Under the pieces are notes generated by a model that was given only the letters and a program-made list of their open reading frames with translations, was not told the origin of the DNA and did not search any database. DNA of 8,058 bases from Lysobacteraceae bacterium. GTDB lineage: Bacteria; Pseudomonadota; Gammaproteobacteria; Steroidobacterales; Steroidobacteraceae. A program made the translations under genes and the position numbers. The number at the start of each line of letters is the position of its first letter. Position 1 is the stretch's first letter. This document shows positions 1 through 7,069 of this stretch, piece by piece. The DNA lies in the NCBI GenBank assembly GCA_012516015.1, contig JAAYXG010000532.1, positions 1 through 8,058 of the forward strand, given 5' to 3'.

Positions 1-883
1 ACAGCCAGTACACGAAGATGAACAAACCGAGCCACACGACGTCGACGAAGTGCCAATACCAAGCGACGCCTTCGAACGCGAAGTGGTTCGTCGGGGTGAA
101 GTGACCGCGCAGACAGCGGATCAAGATCACCGTCAGCATCACCGCGCCGACCGTCACGTGGAAGCCGTGAAAGCCGGTCAACATGAAGAACGTCGATCCG
201 TAAATGCCCGAGCCGAGCGTCAGGTTGAGGTGACGGTAGGCTTCGACGTACTCCTCGGCCTGCAGGAACACGAACGTGAAGCCCAACAGAACGGTCAGGG
301 CCAAGAAGATGTTGAGGATGTGGCGCTTGCCGGCCTTGAGCGCATGATGCGCGATCGTGATCGTCACGCCCGACGTCAAGAGGATCGCCGTGTTGAGCGC
401 CGGCAGGCCGAATGCCGGGATCACCTCGAAATCGCCGCCGATACCGGCAGGACCGTTCGTCGGCCACGCCGCTTCGAAATCCCGCCACAGGAGATAGTTC
501 GTCGACGCCTTGACGCCCTCGCCGCCGAGCCAGGGTACCGAGTACTGGCGCGCATACCAGAGCGCACCGAAGAACGCGGCGAAGAACATGACTTCGGAGA
601 AGATGAACCACATCATTCCCATGCGGAACGAGCGGTCGACCCTCTGGTTGTAGACGCGGCTTTCGCTTTCTCTGATGACCGCCCCGAACCAGCCTCCGAA
701 CATGGTCGCAAGGAGCGCAAGTCCGACCACGAACACGGTCGGGCCGACACCCGCGTCGTTCAGCCACAGCGACGCACCGGCAACCGTCGTGAACAGAGCG
801 AGCGAGCCGACGATCGGCCATGGACTACTGTGGGGAACGTAGTATTTGTCTGCCGGCGCAGGAGTCGTTTGTGCGTGAGCCAT
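1..883 (-). CDS. coxC: Cytochrome c oxidase subunit III (CoxC), cut at its stop codon by the window edge
   Basis: Core subunit III of the aa3-type heme-copper oxidase in the inner membrane. It carries no redox centre but stabilises subunit I and proton uptake. The frame reads 294 residues from ATG at 883 down to base 2 and ends ...FIFVYWL, the usual C-terminus. Base 1 supplies the T of the next codon, so only the stop is missing. Visible family motifs are FSEVMFF (95-101), LNTAILL (163-169), TGFHGFHV (236-243) and WYWHFVDVVW near the end (275-284). Seven hydrophobic segments fit the family. The insert between helices III and IV (about 113-152) is the long loop seen in gamma- and betaproteobacterial CoxC. 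It is the last visible gene of the cox operon, 96 bases after ctaG. Only a weak GGAT lies about 10 bases before the ATG, so translation signals are poor. Identity is near certain. Confidence 0.96.
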   Translation of the reverse strand, partial: MAHAQTTPAPADKYYVPHSSPWPIVGSLALFTTVAGASLWLNDAGVGPTVFVVGLALLATMFGGWFGAVIRESESRVYNQRVDRSFRMGMMWFIFSEVMFFAAFFGALWYARQYSVPWLGGEGVKASTNYLLWRDFEAAWPTNGPAGIGGDFEVIPAFGLPALNTAILLTSGVTITIAHHALKAGKRHILNIFLALTVLLGFTFVFLQAEEYVEAYRHLNLTLGSGIYGSTFFMLTGFHGFHVTVGAVMLTVILIRCLRGHFTPTNHFAFEGVAWYWHFVDVVWLGLFIFVYWL

Positions 884-919
884 GAGCGATAAGATCCAGT
901 AGTTGACTTCGATGATGAA

Positions 920-982
920 GCGATTAACGGTCAGCGGTTAGGTAGATCTCTGTTCTTGCTACCCGCTAGTCACTGATTACTA
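920..982. repeat. Degenerate seven-base repeat element between ctaG and coxC
   Basis: Reading the plus strand in steps of seven from 920 gives similar units: gcgatta, acggtca, gcggtta, ggtagat, ctctgtt, cttgcta, cccgcta, gtcactg, attacta. Most end in TA or CA, so the period is visible even though the units have drifted. The element fills most of the 96-base gap between the two genes and runs into the TAG stop of ctaG (980-982). It resembles the clearer units at 1583-1610 and 7936-7956 (gtcac/gattac themes), which suggests one dispersed family. No protein or promoter is evident in this gap. Confidence 0.45.
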
Positions 983-1525
983 GCTGCTTCCTTTTGCATC
1001 ATACATTGCATATCCGAGCGTCAGCCGATCGATATTGTTCGGGAGCGTCGGATCGACGATGAAGCGTACGGTGAACTCGCGGCTTTCTTCGGCGGCAAAG
1101 GGCTGCGGCGTGAAGCAAAAGCATTCGGTCTTTTGGAAGTAGCGCGTGGCTTGTAGCGGCGAGATGCTCGGAACGGCCTGAGCGACGATCGGCTGCGCTC
1201 GCAAGTTCTTCGCATGAAAGGTCGCTTCGTACAGCTTGCCCGGCTGAACCTCGATCTTGCCGACTTCGGGCCGAAACTCCCAGCTGCCGAAGGTCGGCGC
1301 GGTGGAGACGAACTCCACCGTCACCGAGCGATTCTCGACCGGTGCTTCGACGATCGTGCTCGCCTCCACGAGCCTCGAGCGGTTCCCGTAGCCCGTCACA
1401 TCGCACAAGACGTCGTAAAGCGGCACGAGCGCGAAGCCGAACGCGAAGAAGCAGGCCGCGAATAACCATAGCCTGCGCGTTAGCGAACGGTGGCTTCTCT
1501 CTCGATCGTTTGTCACGTCCTTCAC
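980..1525 (-). CDS. ctaG: Cytochrome c oxidase copper-assembly protein CtaG (Cox11 family)
   Basis: Periplasm-facing copper chaperone that delivers Cu(I) to the CuB site of CoxA. It has one N-terminal membrane helix (about residues 18-38) followed by a beta-sheet domain. With the start used here (GTG at 1525, 181 residues), the conserved VPLYDVLC has its cysteine at 41 and the copper motif CFCF has cysteines at 135 and 137. The C-terminus has the family pattern [12 protein letters not shown]. The start is uncertain. The open frame extends to a TTG at 1555, but that part overlaps a hairpin-forming repeat and lacks a ribosome site. GTG at 1525 and GTG at 1516 are the other options; AAGGA sits only one base before 1516, too close to serve it well. 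There is no in-frame ATG before the helix. Its place between coxA and coxC is standard for these operons. Confidence 0.93.
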   Translation of the reverse strand: MKDVTNDRERSHRSLTRRLWLFAACFFAFGFALVPLYDVLCDVTGYGNRSRLVEASTIVEAPVENRSVTVEFVSTAPTFGSWEFRPEVGKIEVQPGKLYEATFHAKNLRAQPIVAQAVPSISPLQATRYFQKTECFCFTPQPFAAEESREFTVRFIVDPTLPNNIDRLTLGYAMYDAKGSS

Positions 1526-1540
1526 GATGAGCGGCGAGCG

Positions 1541-1610
1541 ATCGGTGACAGGCAAGGGGCAACAGAATGCCCTCGATCTTGCGCGTCACTCGTCACTTGT
1601 CGCCCGTCGA
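1541..1610. repeat. Seven-base repeat element with a hairpin, upstream of ctaG
   Basis: On the plus strand, units of seven are clear at 1583-1610: gcgtcac, tcgtcac, ttgtcgc, ccgtcga. The same 70 bases can fold on themselves. GTGAC (1545-1549) pairs with GTCAC (1585-1589), GCAAG (1552-1556) with CTTGC (1578-1582), and GGGCA (1557-1561) with TGCCC (1568-1572), leaving the loop acagaa. The element occupies most of the gap between the 42-residue gene and ctaG. It could form a hairpin in the cox mRNA, tuning or pausing expression of ctaG and coxC, but that is inference. There is no T-run, so it does not look like a classical terminator. Confidence 0.5.
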
Positions 1611-1622
1611 CCTCCTCCTCAC

Positions 1623-1751
1623 TCAGTTTGCTCTCATCACGGTGATCGCGATGAATCCGACGTAAACAGCCACCGCAATGAGCGCGAGCAACAGCGCCGT
1701 ACGGCGTACTCGACGTTTGCGGTCGACCTCGTTCAACGCGGTGGCTGCCAT
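1623..1751 (-). CDS. Small single-helix protein of the cox operon (putative oxidase small assembly protein)
   Basis: A 42-residue open frame starts with ATG at 1751, two bases after the coxA stop codon, and ends with TGA at 1623-1625. The N-terminal part is basic and polar (VDRKRRVRR at 9-17). It is followed by one hydrophobic helix (about 19-39: TALLLALIAVAVYVGFIAITV) and a short tail, MRAN. This pattern, a positive cytoplasmic end and one membrane span, matches the tiny proteins found between coxA and ctaG in many beta- and gammaproteobacteria and named cytochrome oxidase small assembly protein. Close coupling to coxA suggests translation linked to it. The function is not established from sequence; a role in oxidase assembly or stability is inferred from position. 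It is too short for many automatic gene callers. Confidence 0.72.
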   Translation of the reverse strand: MAATALNEVDRKRRVRRTALLLALIAVAVYVGFIAITVMRAN

Positions 1752-1753
1752 GC

Positions 1754-3358
1754 TTACTTCACTTCAGGCGCGACTTCGAAGCTGTGGTACGGTGGCGGCG
1801 AGCTCAGCGTCCACTCGAGGCCGTGCGGCATGCCGCCGTCCCACACCTTGTCCGTCGCTTTCACGCCGCCTCGGGCGCACTGCCAGACGATGTAGAGGAA
1901 GATGAGCTGCGAAAGCCCGAATCCGAACGCGCCGATCGAGGAAACCATGTTCCAATCGGCAAATTGCGTGTTGTAGTCGGGGATACGGCGCGGCATGCCG
2001 GCAAGCCCCAAGAAGTGCTGCGGGAAGAACAGCACGTTAACGAAGATCGTCGACAACCAGAAGTGCGCCTTAGCGAGCTTCTGGTTGTACATGTGGCCCG
2101 TCCACTTCGGCAACCAGAAGTACGCGGCCGCCATGATGGCGAACACCGCACCCGGCACCAGCACGTAGTGGAAGTGAGCGACCACGAAATACGAGTCGTG
2201 ATACTGGAAGTCCGCCGGCACGATCGCGAGCATGAGGCCCGAGAAGCCGCCGATCGAGAACATGAACAGGAACGAGATCGCGAACAACATCGGGGGCTCG
2301 AACGTGAGCGAGCCTTTGTACATCGTCGCCGTCCAGTTGAAGACTTTCACGCCCGTCGGCACGGCGATCAACATCGTCGCGAGCATGAAGAACATCTGGC
2401 CCGCGAGCGGCATGCCGACCGTGAACATGTGATGCGCCCACACGATGAACGACAGGAACGCGATGGACGCGATCGCGTACACCATCGCGTCGTAGCCGAA
2501 TAGGCGCTTGCGCGAGAACGTCGGAATGATCTCCGAGACGATCCCGAACGCCGGCAGGATCATGATGTACACCTCGGGATGCCCGAAGAACCAGAAGATG
2601 TGCTGGTACATCACCGGGTCACCGCCGCCGGCGGCCGAGAAGAACGTCGTGCCGAAGAAATGATCCGTCAGCAGCATCGTCACGGCGCCCGCGAGCACCG
2701 GCATCACCGCGATGATCAAGTAGGCGGTAATCAGCCAGCTCCACGTGAACAGCGGCATCTTGAGCAGCGTCATGCCCGGTGCGCGCATGTTCATGATCGT
2801 CACGATGACGTTGATCGCGCCCATGATGGACGAGGCGCCCATCAAGTGGATCGCGAAGATCGACATCGGGAACGCGTTGCCGGTTTGGAGCGAGAGCGGC
2901 GGATACATCGTCCAGCCGCTCGCGGGCGCGCCGCCTTCGACGAAGAGCGTCGAGAGCAGCAGCAGAAATGCGAAAGGCAGGATCCAGAAGCTGAGGTTGT
3001 TCATGCGCGGCAGCGCCATGTCGGGCGCGCCGATCTGCAGCGGGATCATCCAGTTCGCGAGACCGACGAACGCGGGCATGACCGCGCCGAAGATCATGAC
3101 GAGCGCGTGCATCGTCGTCATGGAATTGAAGAACATCGGATCGACGAGCTGCAGGCCGGGCTGGAACAGCTCGGCGCGAATGATCATCGCCATCGTGCCG
3201 CCGACGAAGAACATCGTCAGGCTGAACACCAAGTACATCGTGCCGATGTCCTTGTGGTTCGTGGCGAAGAGCCAGCGGCGCAAGCCCTTTGCGGGACCGT
3301 GATGATCGTGGTCGTGATGCGTGTCGGCGTGGCCGGCGTGTGTCTGAACGGTGCTCAT
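1754..3358 (-). CDS. coxA: Cytochrome c oxidase subunit I (CoxA), proton-pumping A1 type
   Basis: Catalytic subunit of the aa3 oxidase: reduces O2 to water at the heme a3-CuB centre and pumps protons across the inner membrane. It has 534 residues, normal length, with twelve helices. Ligands seen: heme a His84 and His397; heme a3 His395; CuB His260, His309 and His310. The His260-Tyr264 motif GHPEVY gives the cross-linked tyrosine. The D channel shows Asn102, Asp113, Asn120 and Glu262. The K channel shows Thr335 and Lys338. This set defines the canonical A1 class. The N-terminus (7-20) is histidine-rich, with seven His in 14 residues, on the cytoplasmic side. The start is ATG at 3358, six bases after the coxB stop, with AAGAG just upstream. 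The stop TAA is two bases before the next gene. Identity is essentially certain. Confidence 0.98.
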   Translation of the reverse strand: MSTVQTHAGHADTHHDHDHHGPAKGLRRWLFATNHKDIGTMYLVFSLTMFFVGGTMAMIIRAELFQPGLQLVDPMFFNSMTTMHALVMIFGAVMPAFVGLANWMIPLQIGAPDMALPRMNNLSFWILPFAFLLLLSTLFVEGGAPASGWTMYPPLSLQTGNAFPMSIFAIHLMGASSIMGAINVIVTIMNMRAPGMTLLKMPLFTWSWLITAYLIIAVMPVLAGAVTMLLTDHFFGTTFFSAAGGGDPVMYQHIFWFFGHPEVYIMILPAFGIVSEIIPTFSRKRLFGYDAMVYAIASIAFLSFIVWAHHMFTVGMPLAGQMFFMLATMLIAVPTGVKVFNWTATMYKGSLTFEPPMLFAISFLFMFSIGGFSGLMLAIVPADFQYHDSYFVVAHFHYVLVPGAVFAIMAAAYFWLPKWTGHMYNQKLAKAHFWLSTIFVNVLFFPQHFLGLAGMPRRIPDYNTQFADWNMVSSIGAFGFGLSQLIFLYIVWQCARGGVKATDKVWDGGMPHGLEWTLSSPPPYHSFEVAPEVK

Positions 3359-3364
3359 GGACTC

Positions 3365-4237
3365 TTACTCCGCGCGGGCCACAGCGGCTTCCGCGGCATT
3401 GTCTGCTTGCGAATCGGCGACTTGGGCAGCCTCGGTGCCGTTCGCTTGCTGCGCCTGCAACCAGGCGCTGAACTCTTCCTTGGACTTCACTTCGACGACG
3501 ACCGGCATGAAGGCGTGGTCGTAGCCGCACAACTCCGCGCACTGGCCGCGGTACACACCGGGTTTGTCGGCGCGGAACCAAATCTCATTGACGAAGCCGG
3601 GATAGGCGTCCTTCTTCATACCGAATTCGGGCACCCACCACGCATGGGCGACGTCGCTCGAGGTCAGCAGCACGCGCACTTTCGTATCGACGGGCACGAC
3701 GAAGCGGTTGTCGACTTCGAGCAGGTAGTTGTCGATCGTGTTGGGATCGATACCGGAGTTGAGCTGACGAGCCGCGTCGCTGTCGCGGTCGAGGCGCGAG
3801 AAGAAGCTCACGCCCTCGTCGAGATAGTCGTAGTGCCACTGCCATTGATAGCCGGTAACTTTGACCGTGAGCTCCGAATCGCGCATGTCTTCGATCTTGA
3901 TGAGCGTTTCGGCGGCGGGAATCGCCATGCCGACGAGAATCGCGATCGGGATGACGGTCCAAATGACCTCGACTTTCGTGCTGTGATCGAAGGTCGCTGG
4001 AACCGGGTGCTTCGACCGGCGGAATGCGATGATCGAGTAGATGATGACCGCGAAGACGACGACGGCGATCAAGACGCAAACCCATAGGACCATCATGTGA
4101 AGGCCGTGAATCTCGCGGCTGAGCTCCGTCACGCCTACCGGCATGTTCAGCTCCCATGCCGCGAACGCCGCACCCGCGGGCACGCACGCTGCGATTGCGG
4201 CCGCGACGTATTTCAGGATCTTCAACATTTGCGCCAT
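3365..4237 (-). CDS. coxB: Cytochrome c oxidase subunit II (CoxB) with CuA site
   Basis: Takes electrons from cytochrome c through the binuclear CuA centre and passes them to heme a in CoxA. It is 290 residues long. A signal-like hydrophobic N-terminus (about 5-27, ending AFA) comes first. It is followed by two membrane helices (about 48-71 and 91-110) and a periplasmic cupredoxin domain with the aromatic patch YQWQWHYDY (130-138). CuA ligands visible: His198, Cys233, Glu235, Cys237, His241 and Met244, in GQCAELCGYDHAFM. The protein has no fused cytochrome c domain; it ends in an Ala/Gln/Glu-rich tail (263-290) of low complexity. The start ATG at 4237 has GGGAG two bases upstream. A second ATG at 4228 sits 11 bases from the same site and is a possible alternative. 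It is the first gene of the cox operon. Confidence 0.98.
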   Translation of the reverse strand: MAQMLKILKYVAAAIAACVPAGAAFAAWELNMPVGVTELSREIHGLHMMVLWVCVLIAVVVFAVIIYSIIAFRRSKHPVPATFDHSTKVEVIWTVIPIAILVGMAIPAAETLIKIEDMRDSELTVKVTGYQWQWHYDYLDEGVSFFSRLDRDSDAARQLNSGIDPNTIDNYLLEVDNRFVVPVDTKVRVLLTSSDVAHAWWVPEFGMKKDAYPGFVNEIWFRADKPGVYRGQCAELCGYDHAFMPVVVEVKSKEEFSAWLQAQQANGTEAAQVADSQADNAAEAAVARAE

Positions 4238-4328
4238 TGCTCCCGAGTATCACCGTAGCCGTCGCGCGCGTTGGTGGCGACGGCAGCCAATTCATAGCGG
4301 TCAGTTTAGCGCTGCCCGCAGTCTAGCG
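4238..4328 (-). promoter_or_regulatory. Leader region of the cox operon; promoter not clearly resolved
   Basis: The stretch between the upstream DUF2244 gene and coxB has no gene. On the minus strand it contains a possible -10 hexamer TATGAA (4294-4289) but no matching -35 box at normal spacing. It also has a 6-bp inverted repeat, GGCAGC at 4282-4287 with GCTGCC at 4311-4316. GGGAG just before the coxB ATG is the likely ribosome site. The cox genes may start here or be read through from the DUF2244 promoter; the sequence does not decide. Confidence 0.25.
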
Positions 4329-4349
4329 CCGCGCTCGGTCAAAGCGCGG
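4329..4349 (-). terminator. Possible hairpin at the end of the DUF2244 gene
   Basis: A perfect 7-bp inverted repeat, CCGCGCT (4329-4335) and AGCGCGG (4343-4349), encloses a 7-base loop that contains part of the DUF2244 stop codon. The stem is all GC-rich and would be stable in the transcript. There is no T-run after it on the minus strand, so it would be at best a weak or factor-dependent terminator or an attenuating hairpin before coxB. Confidence 0.3.
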
Positions 4350-4908
4350 GCGATTCGTTTACATTCCCCACCAGTTGTTTGAGTCGAACCGCCAAAAGGC
4401 GGCGCTCGTCCTCTGTGAGAAACCGGCCCACTTCACAGGCGCGGCCATGCGACTCGACCAGGAGTCGGCTGGGGTGAAGCGCCGCCAGCGGGGCGTGGAG
4501 TGTAACCCTCGCCCAATGCCGAGGAAATACTGCCAAACGATGATTCGACGCTTCACGGTGCTCGATGGTGACCTGATCGGGCGTGATCGTGATCGTTTCC
4601 GACACCATCCCCGAGCGCATGGAGGCGCGTACCGCCCACCACAGGAACAGCATTTCGAGCACCGCAAACGCGAGTATCGGCCAAAAGCCGAACATGAGAG
4701 TGAAGAAGATCGCGACGGCGAACGTACCGGCCGCAACGATTAGTAGGAACCTTCGCGCCGTGATCGGTGTAAGCGAACGGTGCGCGCGAAGTTCGAGTAC
4801 ACGAGCGCCTCGATCTTCCGGGGCGTGAAGATCCCCGGTGCGCGTCGGGCTGGCTTGAGCGAAAGGCATGGCGAGCTGTGTCTGGGCCGCGAAGGGAAGC
4901 CGCTGCAT
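4339..4908 (-). CDS. DUF2244 family two-helix membrane protein
   Basis: Function unknown; members of this family are small inner-membrane proteins often found beside cox genes in proteobacteria, which hints at a link with respiration but proves nothing. With ATG at 4908 the product is 189 residues. It has a polar N-terminus, then RSLTPITARRF leading into helix 1 (about 54-73), helix 2 (about 77-93, PILAFAVLEMLFLWWAV), then a soluble beta-rich domain (about 102-185). The pattern of HRSLT before helix 1, a proline-containing turn, an E inside helix 2 and TITPDQVTIEHR after it matches DUF2244. The frame is open to TTG at 4941; ATG at 4908 has GGAAGGA about 11 bases upstream and is preferred. ATG at 4869 is also possible and would remove much of the polar N-terminus. 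It lies between bioC and coxB on the same strand. Confidence 0.82.
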   Translation of the reverse strand: MQRLPFAAQTQLAMPFAQASPTRTGDLHAPEDRGARVLELRAHRSLTPITARRFLLIVAAGTFAVAIFFTLMFGFWPILAFAVLEMLFLWWAVRASMRSGMVSETITITPDQVTIEHREASNHRLAVFPRHWARVTLHAPLAALHPSRLLVESHGRACEVGRFLTEDERRLLAVRLKQLVGNVNESPAL

Positions 4909-5030
4909 CGTATCGAAGTTCCTTCCCGTACCGAACCGCAAGACCGCGATCGAGCACGGTCGAACACGATCTGGTTCGGAAGTCCCCGGTCCAGGAAAGC
5001 CGAATCACCCTGGAATCGATATTCAAGGAA

Positions 5031-5039
5031 ACTATATCA
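5031..5039 (-). promoter_or_regulatory. Extended -10 promoter element upstream of the DUF2244 gene
   Basis: On the minus strand the bases read TGATATAGT, a TGn extension plus a 5-of-6 match to TATAAT. It lies in an A+T-richer patch within the bioC-DUF2244 gap. No good -35 hexamer sits 16-18 bases upstream, which is tolerable for extended -10 promoters. Transcription would begin near 5024, leaving a leader of about 115 bases to the ATG at 4908. It would serve the DUF2244 gene and perhaps the cox operon behind it. Confidence 0.45.
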
Positions 5040-5074
5040 AATCCCTCGAAGACTCGCGAAGATCTGGAGTATGG

Positions 5075-5950
5075 TCAATTTTTTCTGATCGTTCTCAGTA
5101 CGTTTGAGATTGGCACGTGCACCTCGCCCGATGCTGTGCGCTGTGCCCGTCGCACACCCTTCCACGCATGGCCGTAAACGACTTCGAGGGTGATCGGAAT
5201 GACGTCGCCGTCGCGTAGCGATGCAAGATGGGCCACGGCGTCCTCGAATCGGGCGCGCGCGAAAAGCCCCCGTCGGCGGCCGCGCGATACGTTGACGCTT
5301 CCCGTGGCACGTAGCTCCTCCAGAAGCGCCTTCGGGTTCGGATAGGTCACGACGAGCCGCTCGGTATCCATGACCGGTTCGGCAAAACCGGTGCGCATGA
5401 GCGCATCGCCGAGGTCGTGCATGTCGACGAATCGATGAACGTGATCGTATCCATCGACGCGCTCGAAGGCGGCACGGACTTCGCGCAAGGTGTCGGGGCC
5501 GAGCGTCGTGAACATGAACAAGCCGTGCGGCGCGAGCGTCCGCGCCGTTTCGCGAAATACGCCGTAGAAATCGCTGCACCACGCGAGCATTAGATTGCTG
5601 AAGACGAGATCGACGCTCTCGTCTCGCAGCGGGAGGCGTCCCGCGTCGGCGACCAGCCGATCGAAGCGGCGCAGGAACGATTGTTCGCGCGCGGCTTGCA
5701 CGAGCATGCGATGCGAGAGATCGAGCGCGATGATGCGCGCTTTCGGATAGCGCTGTTTGAGTTGTCGGGTCGAGGCGCCGCTTGCGGCGCCGAGGTCGAG
5801 CACCCGCGCGGGTTGCAGCGTCACGAGATCGAGCCGCTCGATCAAGCGGGCGCGGATCTCCGCTTGCACGATCGCATGCTCGCGGTAGCGCTCGCTTGCT
5901 CGGTCGAAAGCGCGGCGTACCGCACGAGAGTCGAGCGAATATTCGTCCAA
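5075..5950 (-). CDS. bioC: Malonyl-ACP O-methyltransferase BioC
   Basis: Methylates malonyl-ACP with S-adenosylmethionine so that the fatty acid machinery can build the pimeloyl chain of biotin; cytoplasmic. The 291-residue product is a class I methyltransferase. SAM motif I is VLDLGAASGAST (50-61), an acidic residue follows in ALDLS (Asp77), and VADAGRLPL (100-108) and VDLVFSNLMLAWC (113-125) form motifs II and III. The BioC-typical second half shows TTLGPDTLREV (148-158), HRFVDMHDLGDAL (172-184), NVSRGRRRGL (220-229) and YGHAWKG (259-265). The second glycine of the usual GxGxG loop is alanine, which is tolerated in this family. The start used is TTG at 5950, seven bases after the bioB stop, because no ATG or GTG fits. 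An ATG-like extension to 6100 would overlap bioB by over 140 bases and has no family homology. Start confidence is moderate; identity is high. Confidence 0.92.
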   Translation of the reverse strand: MDEYSLDSRAVRRAFDRASERYREHAIVQAEIRARLIERLDLVTLQPARVLDLGAASGASTRQLKQRYPKARIIALDLSHRMLVQAAREQSFLRRFDRLVADAGRLPLRDESVDLVFSNLMLAWCSDFYGVFRETARTLAPHGLFMFTTLGPDTLREVRAAFERVDGYDHVHRFVDMHDLGDALMRTGFAEPVMDTERLVVTYPNPKALLEELRATGSVNVSRGRRRGLFARARFEDAVAHLASLRDGDVIPITLEVVYGHAWKGVRRAQRTASGEVHVPISNVLRTIRKN

Positions 5951-5957
5951 CTGCGTA

Positions 5958-6992
5958 TTACGACACGGCGGCGATACGCTCGCAGCTCGTTCCTTCCGGC
6001 TCGGCGGCCGGCGCCGGTTCCGGCTTGATTCCCAGGCGTTCGAACAACTTGCGATCCGCCGTTTCGTCCGGGTTATCGGTCGTGAGCAGCTTCTCGCCAT
6101 AGAAAATGGAGTTCGCGCCCGCGAGGAAGCACAGCGCTTGCGTCTCTTCGCTCATCTCGGAGCGACCGGCCGAGAGGCGCACGTGGGCCCGCGGCATCAA
6201 TAGGCGCGCCACCGCGATGACGCGCACGAACTCGAGCGGATCGACTTTCGGGGCGCCATGCAGCGGCGTGCCCGGCACCTGCATGAGCTGATTGATCGGC
6301 ACGCTTTGCGGATGTTCGGGCAGCGTGGCGAGCGTATGGAGCAGCTGTGCGCGATCGAGCTCCGATTCGCCCATCCCGAGAATGCCGCCGCAGCAAACGT
6401 TGATGCCTGCCGCGCGCACGGCGGCGAGCGTCTCGAGGCGATCTTGGTACGTGCGAGTGGTGATGATCTTCGAGTAGTGCGTCTCGGACGTGTCGAGATT
6501 GTGGTTGTAGTAGTCGAGCCCCGCCGCTTTGAGCTCGCGCGCCTGTTCCTCGGTCAGCATGCCGAGCGTGGCGCAGGTTTCCATGCCGAGCGCCCGCACG
6601 CCTTTGATCATTTCGATGATTTGTGCGAGCTGCTTCTTCTTGGGGCTCCGATAGGCCGCACCCATGCAGAACCGGGTCGCGCCGTTCTCCTTCGCGAGGC
6701 GTGCCTTCTCCAGCACGTCCTCGACCTGCATGAGCGGCTCGGATTGCAGGCCGGTGTCGAAGCGGATGCTCTGCGAGCAGTAGGCGCAGTCCTCCGGGCA
6801 AGCGCCGGTCTTGATCGAAAGCAGGGTGCTGATCTGCACCTCGTTCGGATCGAAATGCTCGCGATGTACGCGCTGCGCATGAAACATGAGGTCGGAGAAC
6901 GGCAGCGCAAACAACGCACGAACTTCGTCCAAAGTCCAATCGGTGCGCACTTCTCCGAGACGAGAAGGATCGAGCGTGGCGGTGTGCGTCAT
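5958..6992 (-). CDS. bioB: Biotin synthase BioB (radical SAM)
   Basis: Inserts sulfur into dethiobiotin to give biotin, using two SAM molecules and two iron-sulfur clusters. The 344-residue protein is close to the family length. The radical SAM cluster motif is Cys65, Cys69, Cys72 in [12 protein letters not shown]. The [2Fe-2S] sulfur-donor cluster ligands are Cys109 (RFCMGAA), Cys140 (METCATLG), Cys200 (INVCCGG) and Arg272 (VRLSAGR). All are offset by 12 from the E. coli positions. The substrate motif YYNHNLDTS (161-169) is present. The C-terminal tail (about 323-344) is Pro/Ala/Glu-rich and variable. The start ATG at 6992 has only weak ribosome-site sequence (GGAG 12 bases upstream). It is first of a bioB-bioC pair and diverges from comF. 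The promoter overlaps an inverted repeat, so repression by a biotin sensor is expected. Confidence 0.98.
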   Translation of the reverse strand: MTHTATLDPSRLGEVRTDWTLDEVRALFALPFSDLMFHAQRVHREHFDPNEVQISTLLSIKTGACPEDCAYCSQSIRFDTGLQSEPLMQVEDVLEKARLAKENGATRFCMGAAYRSPKKKQLAQIIEMIKGVRALGMETCATLGMLTEEQARELKAAGLDYYNHNLDTSETHYSKIITTRTYQDRLETLAAVRAAGINVCCGGILGMGESELDRAQLLHTLATLPEHPQSVPINQLMQVPGTPLHGAPKVDPLEFVRVIAVARLLMPRAHVRLSAGRSEMSEETQALCFLAGANSIFYGEKLLTTDNPDETADRKLFERLGIKPEPAPAAEPEGTSCERIAAVS

Positions 6993-7055
6993 TTACTCGA
7001 CGAGCTCCAAGAAATGGGCGGACTCGCTGCGGCTCCCCTGGAGCACGCTGGCGGT

Positions 7056-7063
7056 AAAGGAGG
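7056..7063 (+). promoter_or_regulatory. Strong ribosome binding site that fixes the comF start at GTG 7070
   Basis: AAAGGAGG is a near-perfect Shine-Dalgarno sequence. An ATG follows it with no spacer at 7064, but GTG at 7070 lies six bases downstream in the same frame, the ideal distance. This makes GTG 7070 the better start for comF. Confidence 0.7.
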
Positions 7064-7069
7064 ATGGGC

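Noticed and set aside
50..892. Long open frame on the plus strand opposite coxC
   Set aside because: Arg/His/Glu-rich translation with no family pattern; it mirrors the coxC codons on the other strand, a usual artefact in GC-rich DNA.
1526..1555. TTG 1555 as the ctaG start
   Set aside because: No ribosome site; the added residues are encoded by the repeat hairpin and are absent from usual CtaG N-termini.
2579..4087. 502-codon open frame on the plus strand opposite coxA and coxB
   Set aside because: The opposite strand carries unmistakable coxA and coxB; the antisense product is low-complexity His/Arg/Asp/Glu-rich and spans two genes.
5078..5095. Terminator after bioC (CTGA/TCAG with a run of A/T)
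   Set aside because: The stem is only four pairs, lies inside the bioC coding end, and the homopolymer is A on the bioC transcript rather than U.
5951..6100. Upstream extension of bioC to 6100
   Set aside because: It would overlap the end of bioB, its residues are Arg/Ser-rich with no methyltransferase homology, and BioC begins naturally just before DSRAVRRAFDRAS.
7064..7069. ATG 7064 as the comF start
   Set aside because: The Shine-Dalgarno sequence abuts it with no spacer; GTG 7070 in the same frame has the ideal six-base spacing.
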